Assembly (NCBI RefSeq): GCF_022095675.1 | Contig: NZ_JAHYSG010000015.1 | Span: 82,070 to 146,069 of the forward strand | Reading direction: 5' to 3' | Origin: Dactylosporangium sp. AC04546 | GTDB lineage: Bacteria > Actinomycetota > Actinomycetes > Mycobacteriales > Micromonosporaceae | DNA: 64,000 bases | Made by a program: the position numbers and the translations under genes | Part shown: positions 41,401-48,810 of the stretch, in pieces | Layout: the number at the start of each line of letters is the position of its first letter | Position numbering within the stretch: the stretch's first letter is position 1 | Notes under the pieces: model-generated | Told to the model about the DNA's origin: nothing | The model's input: the letters and a program-made list of their open reading frames with translations, nothing else | Database searches by the model: none

Positions 41401-41668
41401 GCTGCTGGTCGCACGCCGCCCCGAGATCATCGACCTCGTCCCCGGCCTGACCGACGCCCGGTGGTACCAGCCCGCCGCCACGTCCACGGCGACGATCCTG
41501 CGGCTGGCGGCCGCCCAGATGCTCAACGAGGCCGGGCGGGTGCTGGACAAGCTCTGCGCCCGCATCAGCCCGTCGACCGCCGCACAGCCGCCGAACGAGC
41601 TCGCCCTTGCCATCTGGGACCTGGTGCGCAGCGGCGACCTCTTCGACCCGCGCCGCGGGCTCAAGTGA
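38495..41668 (+). CDS. NACHT-domain STAND NTPase, candidate antiviral sensor
   Basis: 1057 aa. Residues about 1-270 form a helical N-terminal region resembling the NNH7 domain found before NACHT in actinobacterial proteins (RGALRILG, LDTVLGGAIL). The NACHT ATPase has Walker A GHPGAGKSLLTK (about 359-370) and Walker B VVLLDGLDELL (about 429-439), then sensor VIVTSRT and the winged-helix region ending YEFLHATFGEYLIAD. The C-terminal 380 residues are helical and probably sense a ligand; no LRR, WD40 or effector nuclease is visible. Related bacterial NACHT proteins protect against phages. It is the only obvious immunity-type gene here and interrupts the steroid island. Confidence 0.85.
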   Translation: MRLNPELTYRGALRILGHHDHPTLTALDTVLGGAILAAGIPGAAAFGWVDQDSEALGLIRKLLDATPERLRGTSGRLRQELVVAAHTTIVGAALFEALRTELGGAYRRLGLTDARRHRVGTPGDGALESLYEAPAPIPTAVAGFQETAKGPLKEFFATRAEHVMRFLDGLAAREGRGERPDHDPDHDRLAERVAARAGAVYLDHYLRLAGAVPEFLVWTLLVGQAASYEAVRDAQADLRDAAAAASQVLRRLELLLTASRTVAAPAAHDPRSLLHDANRSVLDQPILPRDAMRHVDSVAFPLIGDAYVTPSFRAARSGSGAGLGQEQWWDQQSQRPDLDAFIAAHLGTPESVTRPLLVLGHPGAGKSLLTKVIAARLPAQTHTVIRVPLRNVDADAPVYEQIQQALRDATHGRVDWAQLTAAARDTTRVVLLDGLDELLQASSANNSGYIQRIVEFQRQEARMELPVVVIVTSRTLVVDRASIPPGTPVLRLDDFTNEQVSAWLTAWGGANAAAARAGAVRLLSADAALRFVPIARQPLLLLMLALYAADPGVPDLDAAALSTADLYGRLLDNFVRREVVKTDPGGDPDEFDRAVELRLWHLAVAAFAMFNRGQQSVSEDALNADLLAMPDPPSTDGMRPARRTVGQFFFVHTAQSDGHRDAQAERSYEFLHATFGEYLIADHTVRLLADLAARMPAAGRHIDDDLVQALLSHQTLATRERILPFAQDIAARLDEPGRAAVLRLLSRLLAQARRRVGNQHFATYITTVPDPVAALAAYTANLVLLRTALAPSASAALEDLLPSGADRADWEDLVWLWRSALRADCRAALLENLSFDPEHNVARHSVSSGINISELTGFAYLTGDPAALYVRAGYAVIHQGGTFAPPADDAILSYAAFLSTTNDRKAGDEELDDLVRDGVSLSEPAALMMLPNLWKIELDRDGHTLMVLTDATLRAFAHPVDHAVSVHLALLVARRPEIIDLVPGLTDARWYQPAATSTATILRLAAAQMLNEAGRVLDKLCARISPSTAAQPPNELALAIWDLVRSGDLFDPRRGLK

Positions 41669-41687
41669 CTGTGCGAACCTTGGCGGC

Positions 41688-42122
41688 GTGATCGAGGTTG
41701 CGGGGTTGCGGGAGAGCGATCGGGCCGTCTGGCAGGAGCTGTTCGCCGGGTACCACGAGTTCTACGGGCGGACCTGGCCCGCCGAGCGGTTCGACGAGGC
41801 CTGGCAGGCCTTCCGGGACGGGCAGCGGGTGCACGCCCTCGGGGCGCGGATCGACGGCGAGCTCGTCGGGATCGTGCACTTCCTCGTCCACGCCAGCACC
41901 AGCTCGCGGGACGTGTGCTACCTCCAGGACCTCTTCACCGACCCCGCGGTCCGGGGGCGCGGGGTCGGGCGGGCGCTCATCGGGGCCGTCGAGGAGTGGG
42001 CGCGGGAGCGGGGCCTCGACCGGGTCTACTGGCACACCAGGGCCGACAACGTCACCGCCCGGCAGCTCTACGACCAGGTCGCCGAGCACCGGGGGTTCAT
42101 CAGCTACGTGATCCCGCTCTAA
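41688..42122 (+). CDS. GNAT family N-acetyltransferase
   Basis: 144 aa single-domain GNAT. Acetyl-CoA motif LQDLFTDPAVRGRGVGRAL (about 80-98) with the Q/RxxGxG/A loop, then WHTRADNVTARQLYDQ. GTG at 41688, 19 bp after the NACHT gene stop, so it could be cotranscribed. Substrate unknown; small-molecule or protein N-acetylation are both possible. Confidence 0.82.
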   Translation: MIEVAGLRESDRAVWQELFAGYHEFYGRTWPAERFDEAWQAFRDGQRVHALGARIDGELVGIVHFLVHASTSSRDVCYLQDLFTDPAVRGRGVGRALIGAVEEWARERGLDRVYWHTRADNVTARQLYDQVAEHRGFISYVIPL

Positions 42123-42133
42123 ACTCCGCGATC

Positions 42134-42223
42134 ATGCGGCGTCGGGTGCGGTGGATCGGTGCGGCCGTCGCGGCGGTCATGGTCGCGGCCACCGCCACCT
42201 TCAGCCGGCGGTGCACGTCCTAG
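42134..42223 (+). CDS. Possible small membrane peptide
   Basis: 29 codons starting at ATG 42134: an Arg-rich N-terminus (MRRRVRW), one hydrophobic segment (IGAAVAAVMVAATA) and a short SRRCTS tail. It begins 11 bp after the GNAT stop and shares a CTAG stop overlap with the convergent gene. There is no clear Shine-Dalgarno, so this is tentative. Confidence 0.3.
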   Translation: MRRRVRWIGAAVAAVMVAATATFSRRCTS

Positions 42224-42435
42224 CGGGGCAGGCGGGCCGCGCGGACCAGGACCCGGATCGGGCCGAGCTCGGTGCCGTCGGCGCGCAGCCGGGTGCCGTG
42301 GACGGTCACCCACGCCTCCCCGTCGAGGTGGAACTCCTCGCCGCGGACGACGCGCTCGACGCGCAGCCGCAGCGGGCCGGCGCCGTAGCGGTAGTCGTTC
42401 TCGGCGAGGACCACCACGGGCTGTGCGTTCATCAT
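42220..42435 (-). CDS. Small conserved-looking hypothetical protein
   Basis: 71 aa, predicted beta-rich (VVVLAENDYRYGAGPLRLRV, WVTVHGTRLR, GPIRVLVRAARLP). No membrane segment or catalytic motif. ATG 42435 or 42432. The evenly amphipathic pattern and codon use suggest a real gene of a small actinobacterial family. Stop codons overlap with the small plus-strand frame. Confidence 0.55.
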   Translation of the reverse strand: MMNAQPVVVLAENDYRYGAGPLRLRVERVVRGEEFHLDGEAWVTVHGTRLRADGTELGPIRVLVRAARLPR

Positions 42436-42478
42436 CCGACCCTAGACACGCACGGCAGCGGAGCACACCGGTAGATCG

Positions 42479-42505
42479 GGCGCGGATCGGGCCCTGATCC
42501 GCGCC
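42479..42505. terminator. Inverted repeat, probable terminator
   Basis: 10-bp perfect stem GGCGCGGATC/GATCCGCGCC around a 7-nt GGGCCCT loop. It lies downstream of the minus-strand fadE operon (last stop 42617) and upstream of the small gene at 42435; there is no T-tract, as is common in actinobacteria. Confidence 0.5.
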
Positions 42506-42589
42506 AGAACCGGCCTTCCGGACGGTGCCGGGCGACGTTCAACCCCGGCCGTACCGTTGACCGAGCGTCACCAGAACAGCCAGTCATCC

Positions 42590-42629
42590 GGGGTACGCGC
42601 ATCAGGGGTACGCGCATCAGGGGTACGCG
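42590..42629. repeat. 15-bp tandem repeat at the dehydrogenase stop codon
   Basis: GGGGTACGCGCATCA repeats at 42590, 42605 and (first 10 bases) 42620. On the minus strand each full unit contains TGA; the one at 42619-42617 is the stop of the acyl-CoA dehydrogenase gene. Confidence 0.85.
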
Positions 42630-43582
42630 CCGGCCAGCAGGCGGCGCCGCAGCGCGACCGGGTCGAGGGCGAGCAGGCGGTTGGCGGTGGCGCGCTTGAG
42701 GTACCGGTGCGCCGGATGCTCCCACGTGAAGCCGATCCCGCCGAGCAGCTGGATGGCCTGCGTGGTGACCGTCCACGCGGCCTCGGTGGCCACCAGCTTG
42801 GCCAGCGGCGCGGCCGTCGCGAACTCCGCTGCGGGCGCCCGCAGGGCGTACCAGACCGTGGAGGTGGCCTGCTCGACGAGCACGTGCAGGTCGGCGACCC
42901 GGTGCCGCAGCGCCTGGAACGTGGCCAGGGGCACGCCGAACTGGCGGCGGGTGCGCAGGTGCTCGACGACCGTCGCCAGGGCGGCCCGGGCCACGCCGAG
43001 CGACTCGGCGGCCAGGCCGGCGTGCAGCACGGCCAGGGCGTGACCGGCACCGCCGGGCGCGACGAGCGAGGCCTGGACGGCGTCGAACACCACCGTCGCC
43101 TGGCCGCGGGTCTGGTCGAGCGTCGGGTGGACGCGGACGTCGGCGACCGCGGCGGAGACGGCGTACAGGTCGTCGCCGGCCGCGACGACGAACACGTCGG
43201 CGGCGTCGCCGTCCAGGACGTGCCGGGCCGTGCCGGTGAGCCGGCCGCCGTCGACGGCGCAGTCCCCGCCGAGGGCGAGCGTGGCGATCGTCGTGCCCTC
43301 GGCGAGGGCGGGCAGCAGCGCGGCTGCCGCCGGTACCGACGGATCCAGGGCGGCCGACGCGGTCACCGTCGACAGCAGCGGGGCCGACAGCAGCGCCGCG
43401 CCCGCCTCCTCCAGGGCGATGCCGGCCTCGAGCAGGGTGGCGCCGAACCCGCCGTGCGACTCCGGGACCACGAGCGCGGTGAGGCCCAGCTCGCCGGTGA
43501 GCCGGGCCCAGCTGTAGCCGGGGTCGGCCAGGAAGGCACGGACGGACGCGCGCAGTTCGTCGTGTTCCGAGGAGGAGGACAT
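42617..43582 (-). CDS. Acyl-CoA dehydrogenase, small-subunit type (FadE32/33-like)
   Basis: 321 aa. Short FadE with FGVPLATFQALRHRVADLHV (about 221-240) and QLLGGIGFTWEHPAHRYLKR (about 280-299); the FAD-binding part is shortened as in heteromeric FadE partners. ATG 43582 overlaps the fadE30 stop (TGATG), so the two are coupled and probably form one alpha2beta2 enzyme. The C-terminus ends AGAYP inside a 15-bp tandem repeat. Confidence 0.82.
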   Translation of the reverse strand: MSSSSEHDELRASVRAFLADPGYSWARLTGELGLTALVVPESHGGFGATLLEAGIALEEAGAALLSAPLLSTVTASAALDPSVPAAAALLPALAEGTTIATLALGGDCAVDGGRLTGTARHVLDGDAADVFVVAAGDDLYAVSAAVADVRVHPTLDQTRGQATVVFDAVQASLVAPGGAGHALAVLHAGLAAESLGVARAALATVVEHLRTRRQFGVPLATFQALRHRVADLHVLVEQATSTVWYALRAPAAEFATAAPLAKLVATEAAWTVTTQAIQLLGGIGFTWEHPAHRYLKRATANRLLALDPVALRRRLLAGAYP

Positions 43583-44718
43583 CAGCGGCTCCCGAGGACG
43601 AGGGAGGCGACGATGTTGCGCTGGATCTCGTCGGCGCCGCCGTAGATCGTGTCGGCCCGGGTGAACAGGAACAGCCGCTGGGCATCGGTCAGCTCATACG
43701 GCGCGGCATCGATCAACGTCGCTCCAGCGCCCTCCACCGCGATCGCCAGCTCCCCCAGTCGCTGGTGCCAGCCGGCCCAGAGCAGCTTGGCGACCGACGC
43801 GGCGGCCGGGTCGGGGTCCGACGAGGTCAGGGTCCGCAGCGCGTGGTGGCGCAGGCCCTGCAGGCCGACCCAGGCCTCGGCGATCCGGTCGGCGATCACC
43901 GGGTCGTCGAAGGTGCCGGTGGCGCGGGCCCGGTCGACGACCGCGTCCAGCTCCCGGGCGAACTGCATCTGCTGGCCGAGGGTCGCCACCCCGCGCTCGT
44001 GGGCGAGGGTGCTGGTCGCGATCCGCCAGCCGTCGCCGGGCGCGCCGACGACGAGGTCGGCGTCGGTGACGGCGTCGTCGAAGAACACCTCGTTGAACTC
44101 CGACGTGCCGGTGAGCTGCACGATCGGGCGGACGGTGACGCCCGGCTGGTCCATCGGGACGAGCAGGTAGGACAGGCCGTCCTTGCGGGTGGAGCCGGGC
44201 GTGGTGCGGGCCAGCACGAAGCACCAGTCGGCGACGTGGGCGAGGGACGTCCACACCTTCTGGCCGGTGACGTGCCACCGGCCGCCGGACAGCTCGGCCC
44301 GGGTCTGCACGCCGGCCAGGTCGGAGCCGGCCTCGGGCTCGCTGTACCCCTGGCACCACAGCTCGGTCGCGGCGGCGATCGGCGGCAGGAAGCGGCGCTG
44401 CTGCGCGTCGGTGCCGTGCGCCACGAGCGTCGGGGCGAGCAGGTGCTCACCGATGTGGCTGAGCCGGCCGGGGCCGCCGGCCCGCGCGTACTCCTCGTGG
44501 AACGCGACCTGCTCGGCGATGCTCGCGCCGCCGCCGTGCGGGGCGGGCCAGCCGAGGCCGATCCAGCCGGCCTCGCCGAGGACCCGTTCCCAGCGGGCCC
44601 GCAGCTCGACGTGCTCGTGCTCGCGGCCGGGCCCGCCGGTGCCGGCGAGGGCCGCGAACTCGCCGGTGAGATGCTCCGCCATCCAGTCGCGGACCCGCCG
44701 GCGGAAGTCATCCTCCAT
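43582..44718 (-). CDS. fadE30: FadE30, acyl-CoA dehydrogenase for the HIP side chain
   Basis: 378 aa. Matches mycobacterial FadE30 (Rv3560c) in GEFAALAGTGGPGREHE, ELWCQGYSEPEAGSDLAG (about 119-136), GQKVWTSLAHVADWCFVLAR, IVQLTGTSEFNEVFFDDA, TLGQQ and RADTIYGGADEIQRNIVA. FadE30 dehydrogenates HIP-CoA, the first step after FadD3. ATG 44718 overlaps the SDR stop by 11 bp. Confidence 0.9.
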   Translation of the reverse strand: MEDDFRRRVRDWMAEHLTGEFAALAGTGGPGREHEHVELRARWERVLGEAGWIGLGWPAPHGGGASIAEQVAFHEEYARAGGPGRLSHIGEHLLAPTLVAHGTDAQQRRFLPPIAAATELWCQGYSEPEAGSDLAGVQTRAELSGGRWHVTGQKVWTSLAHVADWCFVLARTTPGSTRKDGLSYLLVPMDQPGVTVRPIVQLTGTSEFNEVFFDDAVTDADLVVGAPGDGWRIATSTLAHERGVATLGQQMQFARELDAVVDRARATGTFDDPVIADRIAEAWVGLQGLRHHALRTLTSSDPDPAAASVAKLLWAGWHQRLGELAIAVEGAGATLIDAAPYELTDAQRLFLFTRADTIYGGADEIQRNIVASLVLGSR

Positions 44719-45559
44719 AGACGGCCTCCGGGGCGGCGGCGCCGGCGATCAGCGAGCGTACGACCGGCCCGAGCTCGGCCGGCTCCCAGCGGCGGCCGGC
44801 GTCGACGGCCGGGCCGTGCCGCCAGCCGTCGGCCAGGCTCACCTGCCCGCCGGCGACCTCGAAGACCCGCCCGGTCACGCCGGCGGCGTCCTCGCTCGCC
44901 AGCCACACGACGAGCGGCGAGACGTTCTCCGGCGCCATCGCGTCGAAGCCCGACTCGGGGGCGCGCATGGCGTCGGCGAAGGCGACCTCCGTCATGGCGG
45001 TCCGGGCGCTGGGCGCGATCGCGTTGACGCAGATGCCGTACCGCTGCAGCTCCGCCGCGGCGACCAGGGTGAGCGCGGCGACCCCGGCCTTGGCGGCACT
45101 GTAGTTGGACTGGCCCACGCTGCCGAGCAGCCCGGCGCCCGACGTGGTGTTGACGATCCGGGCGGCGACCGGCGTGCCGGCCTTGGCCTGCGCCTTCCAG
45201 TAGGCGGCGGCGTGGCGCATCGGCGCGGCGTGGCCCTTGAGGTTGACCCGCACGGCGTCGTCCCACTCGGCCTCGGTGACGTTGGTGAACATCCGGTCGC
45301 GGTTGAGCCCGGCGTTGTTGACGAGCGCGTCGAGCCGCCCGTACGTCGTGACGGCCAGGTCGACGAGCGAGGCGGCGAAGTCCCAGTCGGCGATGTCGCC
45401 GGGGGCGGTGACGACGTCGCCCGGCAGCTCCTTCGCGACCGCCTCCAGGGCGTCGGCCGACAGGTCGTTGAGCACCAGGCGGTGCCCGGCCGCGGCGAAC
45501 GCGTGCGCGTGGGCGCGGCCGAGGCCCTGCCCCGCGCCGGTGACGATGACGGTTCTCAT
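44708..45559 (-). CDS. Short-chain dehydrogenase/reductase (HSD17B4-like)
   Basis: 283 aa. TGAGQGLGRAHAHAFA (about 7-22), NNAGLNRDRM, NTTSGAGLLGSVGQSNYSAAK with Ser, Tyr and Lys, and a C-terminal tail of about 40 residues (DGWRHGPAVDAGRRWEP), a pattern shared with KstR2-regulon SDRs. Overlaps the LLM gene stop by 4 bp and fadE30 by 11 bp. Likely a 3-hydroxyacyl-CoA dehydrogenase following FadE30 and a hydratase. Confidence 0.83.
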   Translation of the reverse strand: MRTVIVTGAGQGLGRAHAHAFAAAGHRLVLNDLSADALEAVAKELPGDVVTAPGDIADWDFAASLVDLAVTTYGRLDALVNNAGLNRDRMFTNVTEAEWDDAVRVNLKGHAAPMRHAAAYWKAQAKAGTPVAARIVNTTSGAGLLGSVGQSNYSAAKAGVAALTLVAAAELQRYGICVNAIAPSARTAMTEVAFADAMRAPESGFDAMAPENVSPLVVWLASEDAAGVTGRVFEVAGGQVSLADGWRHGPAVDAGRRWEPAELGPVVRSLIAGAAAPEAVYGG

Positions 45560-46419
45560 ACCTTCAGGACCTCCCGCTGGTACCACCGGATCTTGTCCCG
45601 GACGTCGACCGGATCCCGCGGGTCGGCCCGGATCACCACCCGCCCGACGCCGAGGGAGCGCAGCGTCTCCAGCTCGGCCCGGTTGCCGGGGGCGCGCATG
45701 GTGACCTCGACGTCCGCCGGGTCACGGCCCAGGGTCTCGCACTCGGCGCGCAGCCGGTCGAGCAGGCCGGTGAACTCGTCGCCGCGCACGCCGAGCGGGT
45801 ACCACCCCGCACCGTACCGCGCGGCGCGGCGCACCGAGGCGACACTGTGCCCGCCGACGACGATCGGGACGGTGCCGCGGACCGGCCGGGGCCGGCTGTG
45901 GACGTTGTCGAAGGTGACGTACCGCCCGTGGTAGCTGGCCGGGTCGCCGGTCCACAGGGCGCGCATCGCCTCGAGGTACTCGTCGGCGCGGGCGCCGCGG
46001 TGCTCGAACGGCACGCCGAGCGCGTCGTACTCCTCGCGCAGCCAGCCCACGCCGATGCCCGCGAGGAGCCGGCCGCCGCTGAGCACGTCGAGCGTGGCGA
46101 GGCGCTTGGCCAGGGTCGCCGGCTGGTGCTCGGGCAGGATGAGCATGGCGGTGCCGAGGCGCAGGGTCTGGGTGTGCGCGGCGGCGAACGTGAGCCAGTG
46201 CAGCGGGTCGGGGACGTCGTCGGTGGCGGCGAGGCCCATCCGGCCGGCCGGGTCGTAGGGGTAGCGCGACGCGTAGTCGCCGGGCATGACGACGTGCTCG
46301 ACCGCCCACACCGACTCGCAGCCGAGCTCTTCGAGGAGGCTCACGAACCGCGCGGTCACGGCCGGGTCGGCCGCGCCGGCGCCCGAGAGGGCCGCCATGA
46401 CACCGAGTTTCAGCTCCAC
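45556..46419 (-). CDS. LLM-class F420-dependent oxidoreductase
   Basis: 287 aa luciferase-like TIM barrel. AVEHVVMPGDYASRYPY, LRLGTAMLILPEHQPATLAKR, LSGGRLLAGIGVGWLREEYDALG and VPIVVGGHS are typical of the TIGR03619-type F420-dependent family in actinobacteria. It would reduce or oxidise a ring or side-chain intermediate using F420. GTG 46419 is 12 bp from a KstR2-type box. First gene of the LLM-SDR-fadE30-fadE operon. Confidence 0.82.
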   Translation of the reverse strand: MELKLGVMAALSGAGAADPAVTARFVSLLEELGCESVWAVEHVVMPGDYASRYPYDPAGRMGLAATDDVPDPLHWLTFAAAHTQTLRLGTAMLILPEHQPATLAKRLATLDVLSGGRLLAGIGVGWLREEYDALGVPFEHRGARADEYLEAMRALWTGDPASYHGRYVTFDNVHSRPRPVRGTVPIVVGGHSVASVRRAARYGAGWYPLGVRGDEFTGLLDRLRAECETLGRDPADVEVTMRAPGNRAELETLRSLGVGRVVIRADPRDPVDVRDKIRWYQREVLKV

Positions 46420-46431
46420 GGGCTGGACTCT

Positions 46432-46449
46432 ACCAAACGCTTGCTTGGT
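46432..46449 (+). promoter_or_regulatory. KstR2-type operator 5
   Basis: ACCAAACGCTTGCTTGGT; one change from the core (CAAACGCTTG). Extended outer arms CTCTACCAA and TTGGTAGAG flank it symmetrically. It lies exactly 12 bp from both divergent starts (46419 minus, 46462 plus). Confidence 0.8.
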
Positions 46450-46461
46450 AGAGTACCCGCC

Positions 46462-47220
46462 ATGACCGCCCCCGACTTCGCCTACCGCCGCGGCGCCGCC
46501 CTCGTCACGGGCGCCACCGGCGGCATCGGCGCCGCCGTCGCCCGGCTGCTCGCCGCCCGCGGCAGCTCGGTCGTCCTGGCCTACCGCTCCTCGAAGGCCG
46601 CCGCCGAGGCGCTCGCCGCCGAGCTCGGCGGCCACGCGATCAGCACCGTCCGGGCCGACCTCGCCGACCCGGCCGCCTGCGCCGCGCTGGTCGAGGCGGC
46701 CGGGCCGCTGCACACCCTCGTGCACGCCGCCGGACCGCACGTCCCGATGGTGCACCTGAGCAAGGTGACCCCGGACCGCTTCCGCGAGCAGCTGGTGCAG
46801 GACGTGGCCGGCTTCTTCAACGTCGTGTCGGCCGCACTGCCGGCGCTGCGCGCCACCCAGGGCAGCATCGTCGCGGTGACCACGGCCGCGACCCGCCGCC
46901 ACCCGGTCCGCGACGGGCTGTCGTCCGGCCCGAAGGGCGCGGTCGAGGCGCTGGTGCGCGGCATCGCCGCCGAAGAGGGCCGCTACGGCGTGCGGGCCAA
47001 CTGCGTCGGCCCCGGCATGCTCACCGACGGCATGGCCGAGCGGCTCATCGCCGGCGGCGACCTCGACGAGCGGGCCCTGGAGACGGCCCGGGCCAACATC
47101 CCGCTGCGCACGTTCGGCACCGCCGGCGACATCGCCGAGGCCGTGTGCTTCCTGGCCAGCGACCGGGCCCGGTTCATCACGGGCCAGAAGCTCGACGTGG
47201 ACGGCGGCTACACCGCCTGA
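46462..47220 (+). CDS. Short-chain dehydrogenase/reductase
   Basis: 252 aa. TGATGGIGAAVARLLA (about 16-31), HAAGP in place of NNAG, TTAAT, and LSSGPKGAV where the usual catalytic Tyr of YxxxK appears replaced (SSGPK keeps the Lys). It may therefore be a non-standard reductase. C-terminal GQKLDVDGGY. Under KstR2-type operator 5, divergent from the LLM operon. Confidence 0.78.
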   Translation: MTAPDFAYRRGAALVTGATGGIGAAVARLLAARGSSVVLAYRSSKAAAEALAAELGGHAISTVRADLADPAACAALVEAAGPLHTLVHAAGPHVPMVHLSKVTPDRFREQLVQDVAGFFNVVSAALPALRATQGSIVAVTTAATRRHPVRDGLSSGPKGAVEALVRGIAAEEGRYGVRANCVGPGMLTDGMAERLIAGGDLDERALETARANIPLRTFGTAGDIAEAVCFLASDRARFITGQKLDVDGGYTA

Positions 47221-47232
47221 GACCATGGCCGC

Positions 47233-47988
47233 GTGATGCTCACGCGGCGCACGGCCCTCATCGTCATCGGCGCCGCGGTCGGCGTGCTGCTGCTCTGGGT
47301 CGCCACCGGCGAGCTGGGGCTGCGCCCGCGCTGGCCGTGGGACACCCACGCGCTGGGCACGGTCCTGGCGCCGTCAGCGGTGATCCTGGCGTCGTCGGTC
47401 CTGCAGCTGTGGCTGCTGCTGGGCTGGGACCGCCCGAGCTCGCTGGAGACCGCCGGGGAGGGGTTCGTCGCCCCGGCCGCCTACGTGGTCGGCGTGGCGG
47501 CGGTCGGGCTGGTCACGGGGGTCGTCCTGCTCGGGGTGCCGCAGTGGCTCGCCGGCGGCATCAACCCGATCACGCTGCTCTATGTGCCGCTGTACGGCGC
47601 CGCGGTCGTCGGCGTCGCCGTCTGGATCACCGCGATCGTGCGCGGCGCGGGCCGGATCGTGCTGCGGCCGGACGGCCTCTTCTGGGTCGACGCCCTCGGC
47701 GACACGTTCGTGCCGTGGGACGCGATCGCGGCCGGGCCGCTGCCGGGCGCCTCCCGCCTCGGCGAGGTCGACCTCGGCATCGCCCGGCCCGACCTGGTCG
47801 GCCGCCGCGGCGCCACGCTGCGCGACCCGGCCCGGCTGCGGCTGCCGGCGCACCTCGCGCTGGTCCACCGCCGGTTCCTCGCCAACGCGATCAACTACTA
47901 CCTGTGGCACCCGGCGGAGCGCGCCGCGATCGGCACGCCCGCCGGCTACGAGCGCCTGCTGGCCGCGATCGGCGGCCCGCGTTCTTGA
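47233..47988 (+). CDS. Membrane protein with PH-like C-terminal domain, paralogue 1
   Basis: 251 aa. Four transmembrane helices (about 8-24, 44-64, 82-103, 116-137) followed by a cytosolic domain of about 110 residues with GRIVLRPDGLFWVDALGDTFVPWDAI, a PH-like strand pattern. Tandem paralogue of the next gene. GTG 47233 or ATG 47236. Role unknown; not obviously part of the steroid regulon. Confidence 0.65.
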   Translation: MMLTRRTALIVIGAAVGVLLLWVATGELGLRPRWPWDTHALGTVLAPSAVILASSVLQLWLLLGWDRPSSLETAGEGFVAPAAYVVGVAAVGLVTGVVLLGVPQWLAGGINPITLLYVPLYGAAVVGVAVWITAIVRGAGRIVLRPDGLFWVDALGDTFVPWDAIAAGPLPGASRLGEVDLGIARPDLVGRRGATLRDPARLRLPAHLALVHRRFLANAINYYLWHPAERAAIGTPAGYERLLAAIGGPRS

Positions 47989-48009
47989 CCCGCCTGCGAC
48001 CATGACCAT

Positions 48010-48810
48010 GTGACATTGACGCGTCGTACCGCTCTCATCGCGATCGGTTACGTGGCCGGGTTCCTGGTGCTGTGGGGCGGGGCACACGCGCTGAACTCCG
48101 ACCCCGGCCGCCGCCACTGGCTCGCCACCTCCGACGGCCCGCTCCCGCTGGTCGCGGGCCTCGGCGTGGTCGCGATGAACGTCGCCCCGTTCGCCGTCAT
48201 GTTCGCCGCCGCACCGGTCTACCTGTGGCTCAGCCTCGGCTGGCGACGACCGGCCCGGCTGGACATCGCCGGCGGCGCGTTCGTCGCCCGACCGGCGCAC
48301 GGGGTGGTCGTCGCCGGCGGCGCGGCCGCGCTGGGCTTCCTGCTGTTGAGCATCCCCGTGCGCGTCGCGCGCGCTGCGGACGGACTCACCCCGATCGTGC
48401 TCATGTCGCTGGCGACGTGTCTGCTCTGCTGCGCCTGGGTGGCGGTGTGCGTCGCCGCGCTCGTCCGCGACGGCGGCCGGATCGAGCTGCACCCCGGTGG
48501 GCTGCGCAGCATCGGCGCGCTGAGCGAGACGTTCGTGCCGTGGGAGGCGGTCGCCGCAGGCCCGCTGCGCGGCATGAACTGGATGGCCACCATCCTCGGC
48601 GTCAACCGGCCCGACCTGGTCCGCCGGCGCGGCCTGGCGCTGCGCAGCCGGCGCGCGGCGGTGCTGGCGACCAACCTGTCGGCGGTGGACGGCCGGTTCC
48701 TCGCCGGGGCGGTCACCTACTACGTGGCCAACCCGGCGGAGCGTGCCGCGATCGGCACGCCCGCCGGGTACCGGCGGCTGGTCGCCGCGATCAGTGGGCC
48801 GCGGTCTTGA
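48010..48810 (+). CDS. Membrane protein with PH-like C-terminal domain, paralogue 2
   Basis: 266 aa. Same layout as its neighbour: LTRRTALIAIG start, four transmembrane helices, then GRIELHPGGLRSIGALSETFVPWEAV and a near-identical end (NPAERAAIGTPAGYRRLVAAI). GTG 48010. The end overlaps the convergent LivF-type gene by 20 bp. A tandem duplication is clear from the shared termini. Confidence 0.65.
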   Translation: MTLTRRTALIAIGYVAGFLVLWGGAHALNSDPGRRHWLATSDGPLPLVAGLGVVAMNVAPFAVMFAAAPVYLWLSLGWRRPARLDIAGGAFVARPAHGVVVAGGAAALGFLLLSIPVRVARAADGLTPIVLMSLATCLLCCAWVAVCVAALVRDGGRIELHPGGLRSIGALSETFVPWEAVAAGPLRGMNWMATILGVNRPDLVRRRGLALRSRRAAVLATNLSAVDGRFLAGAVTYYVANPAERAAIGTPAGYRRLVAAISGPRS

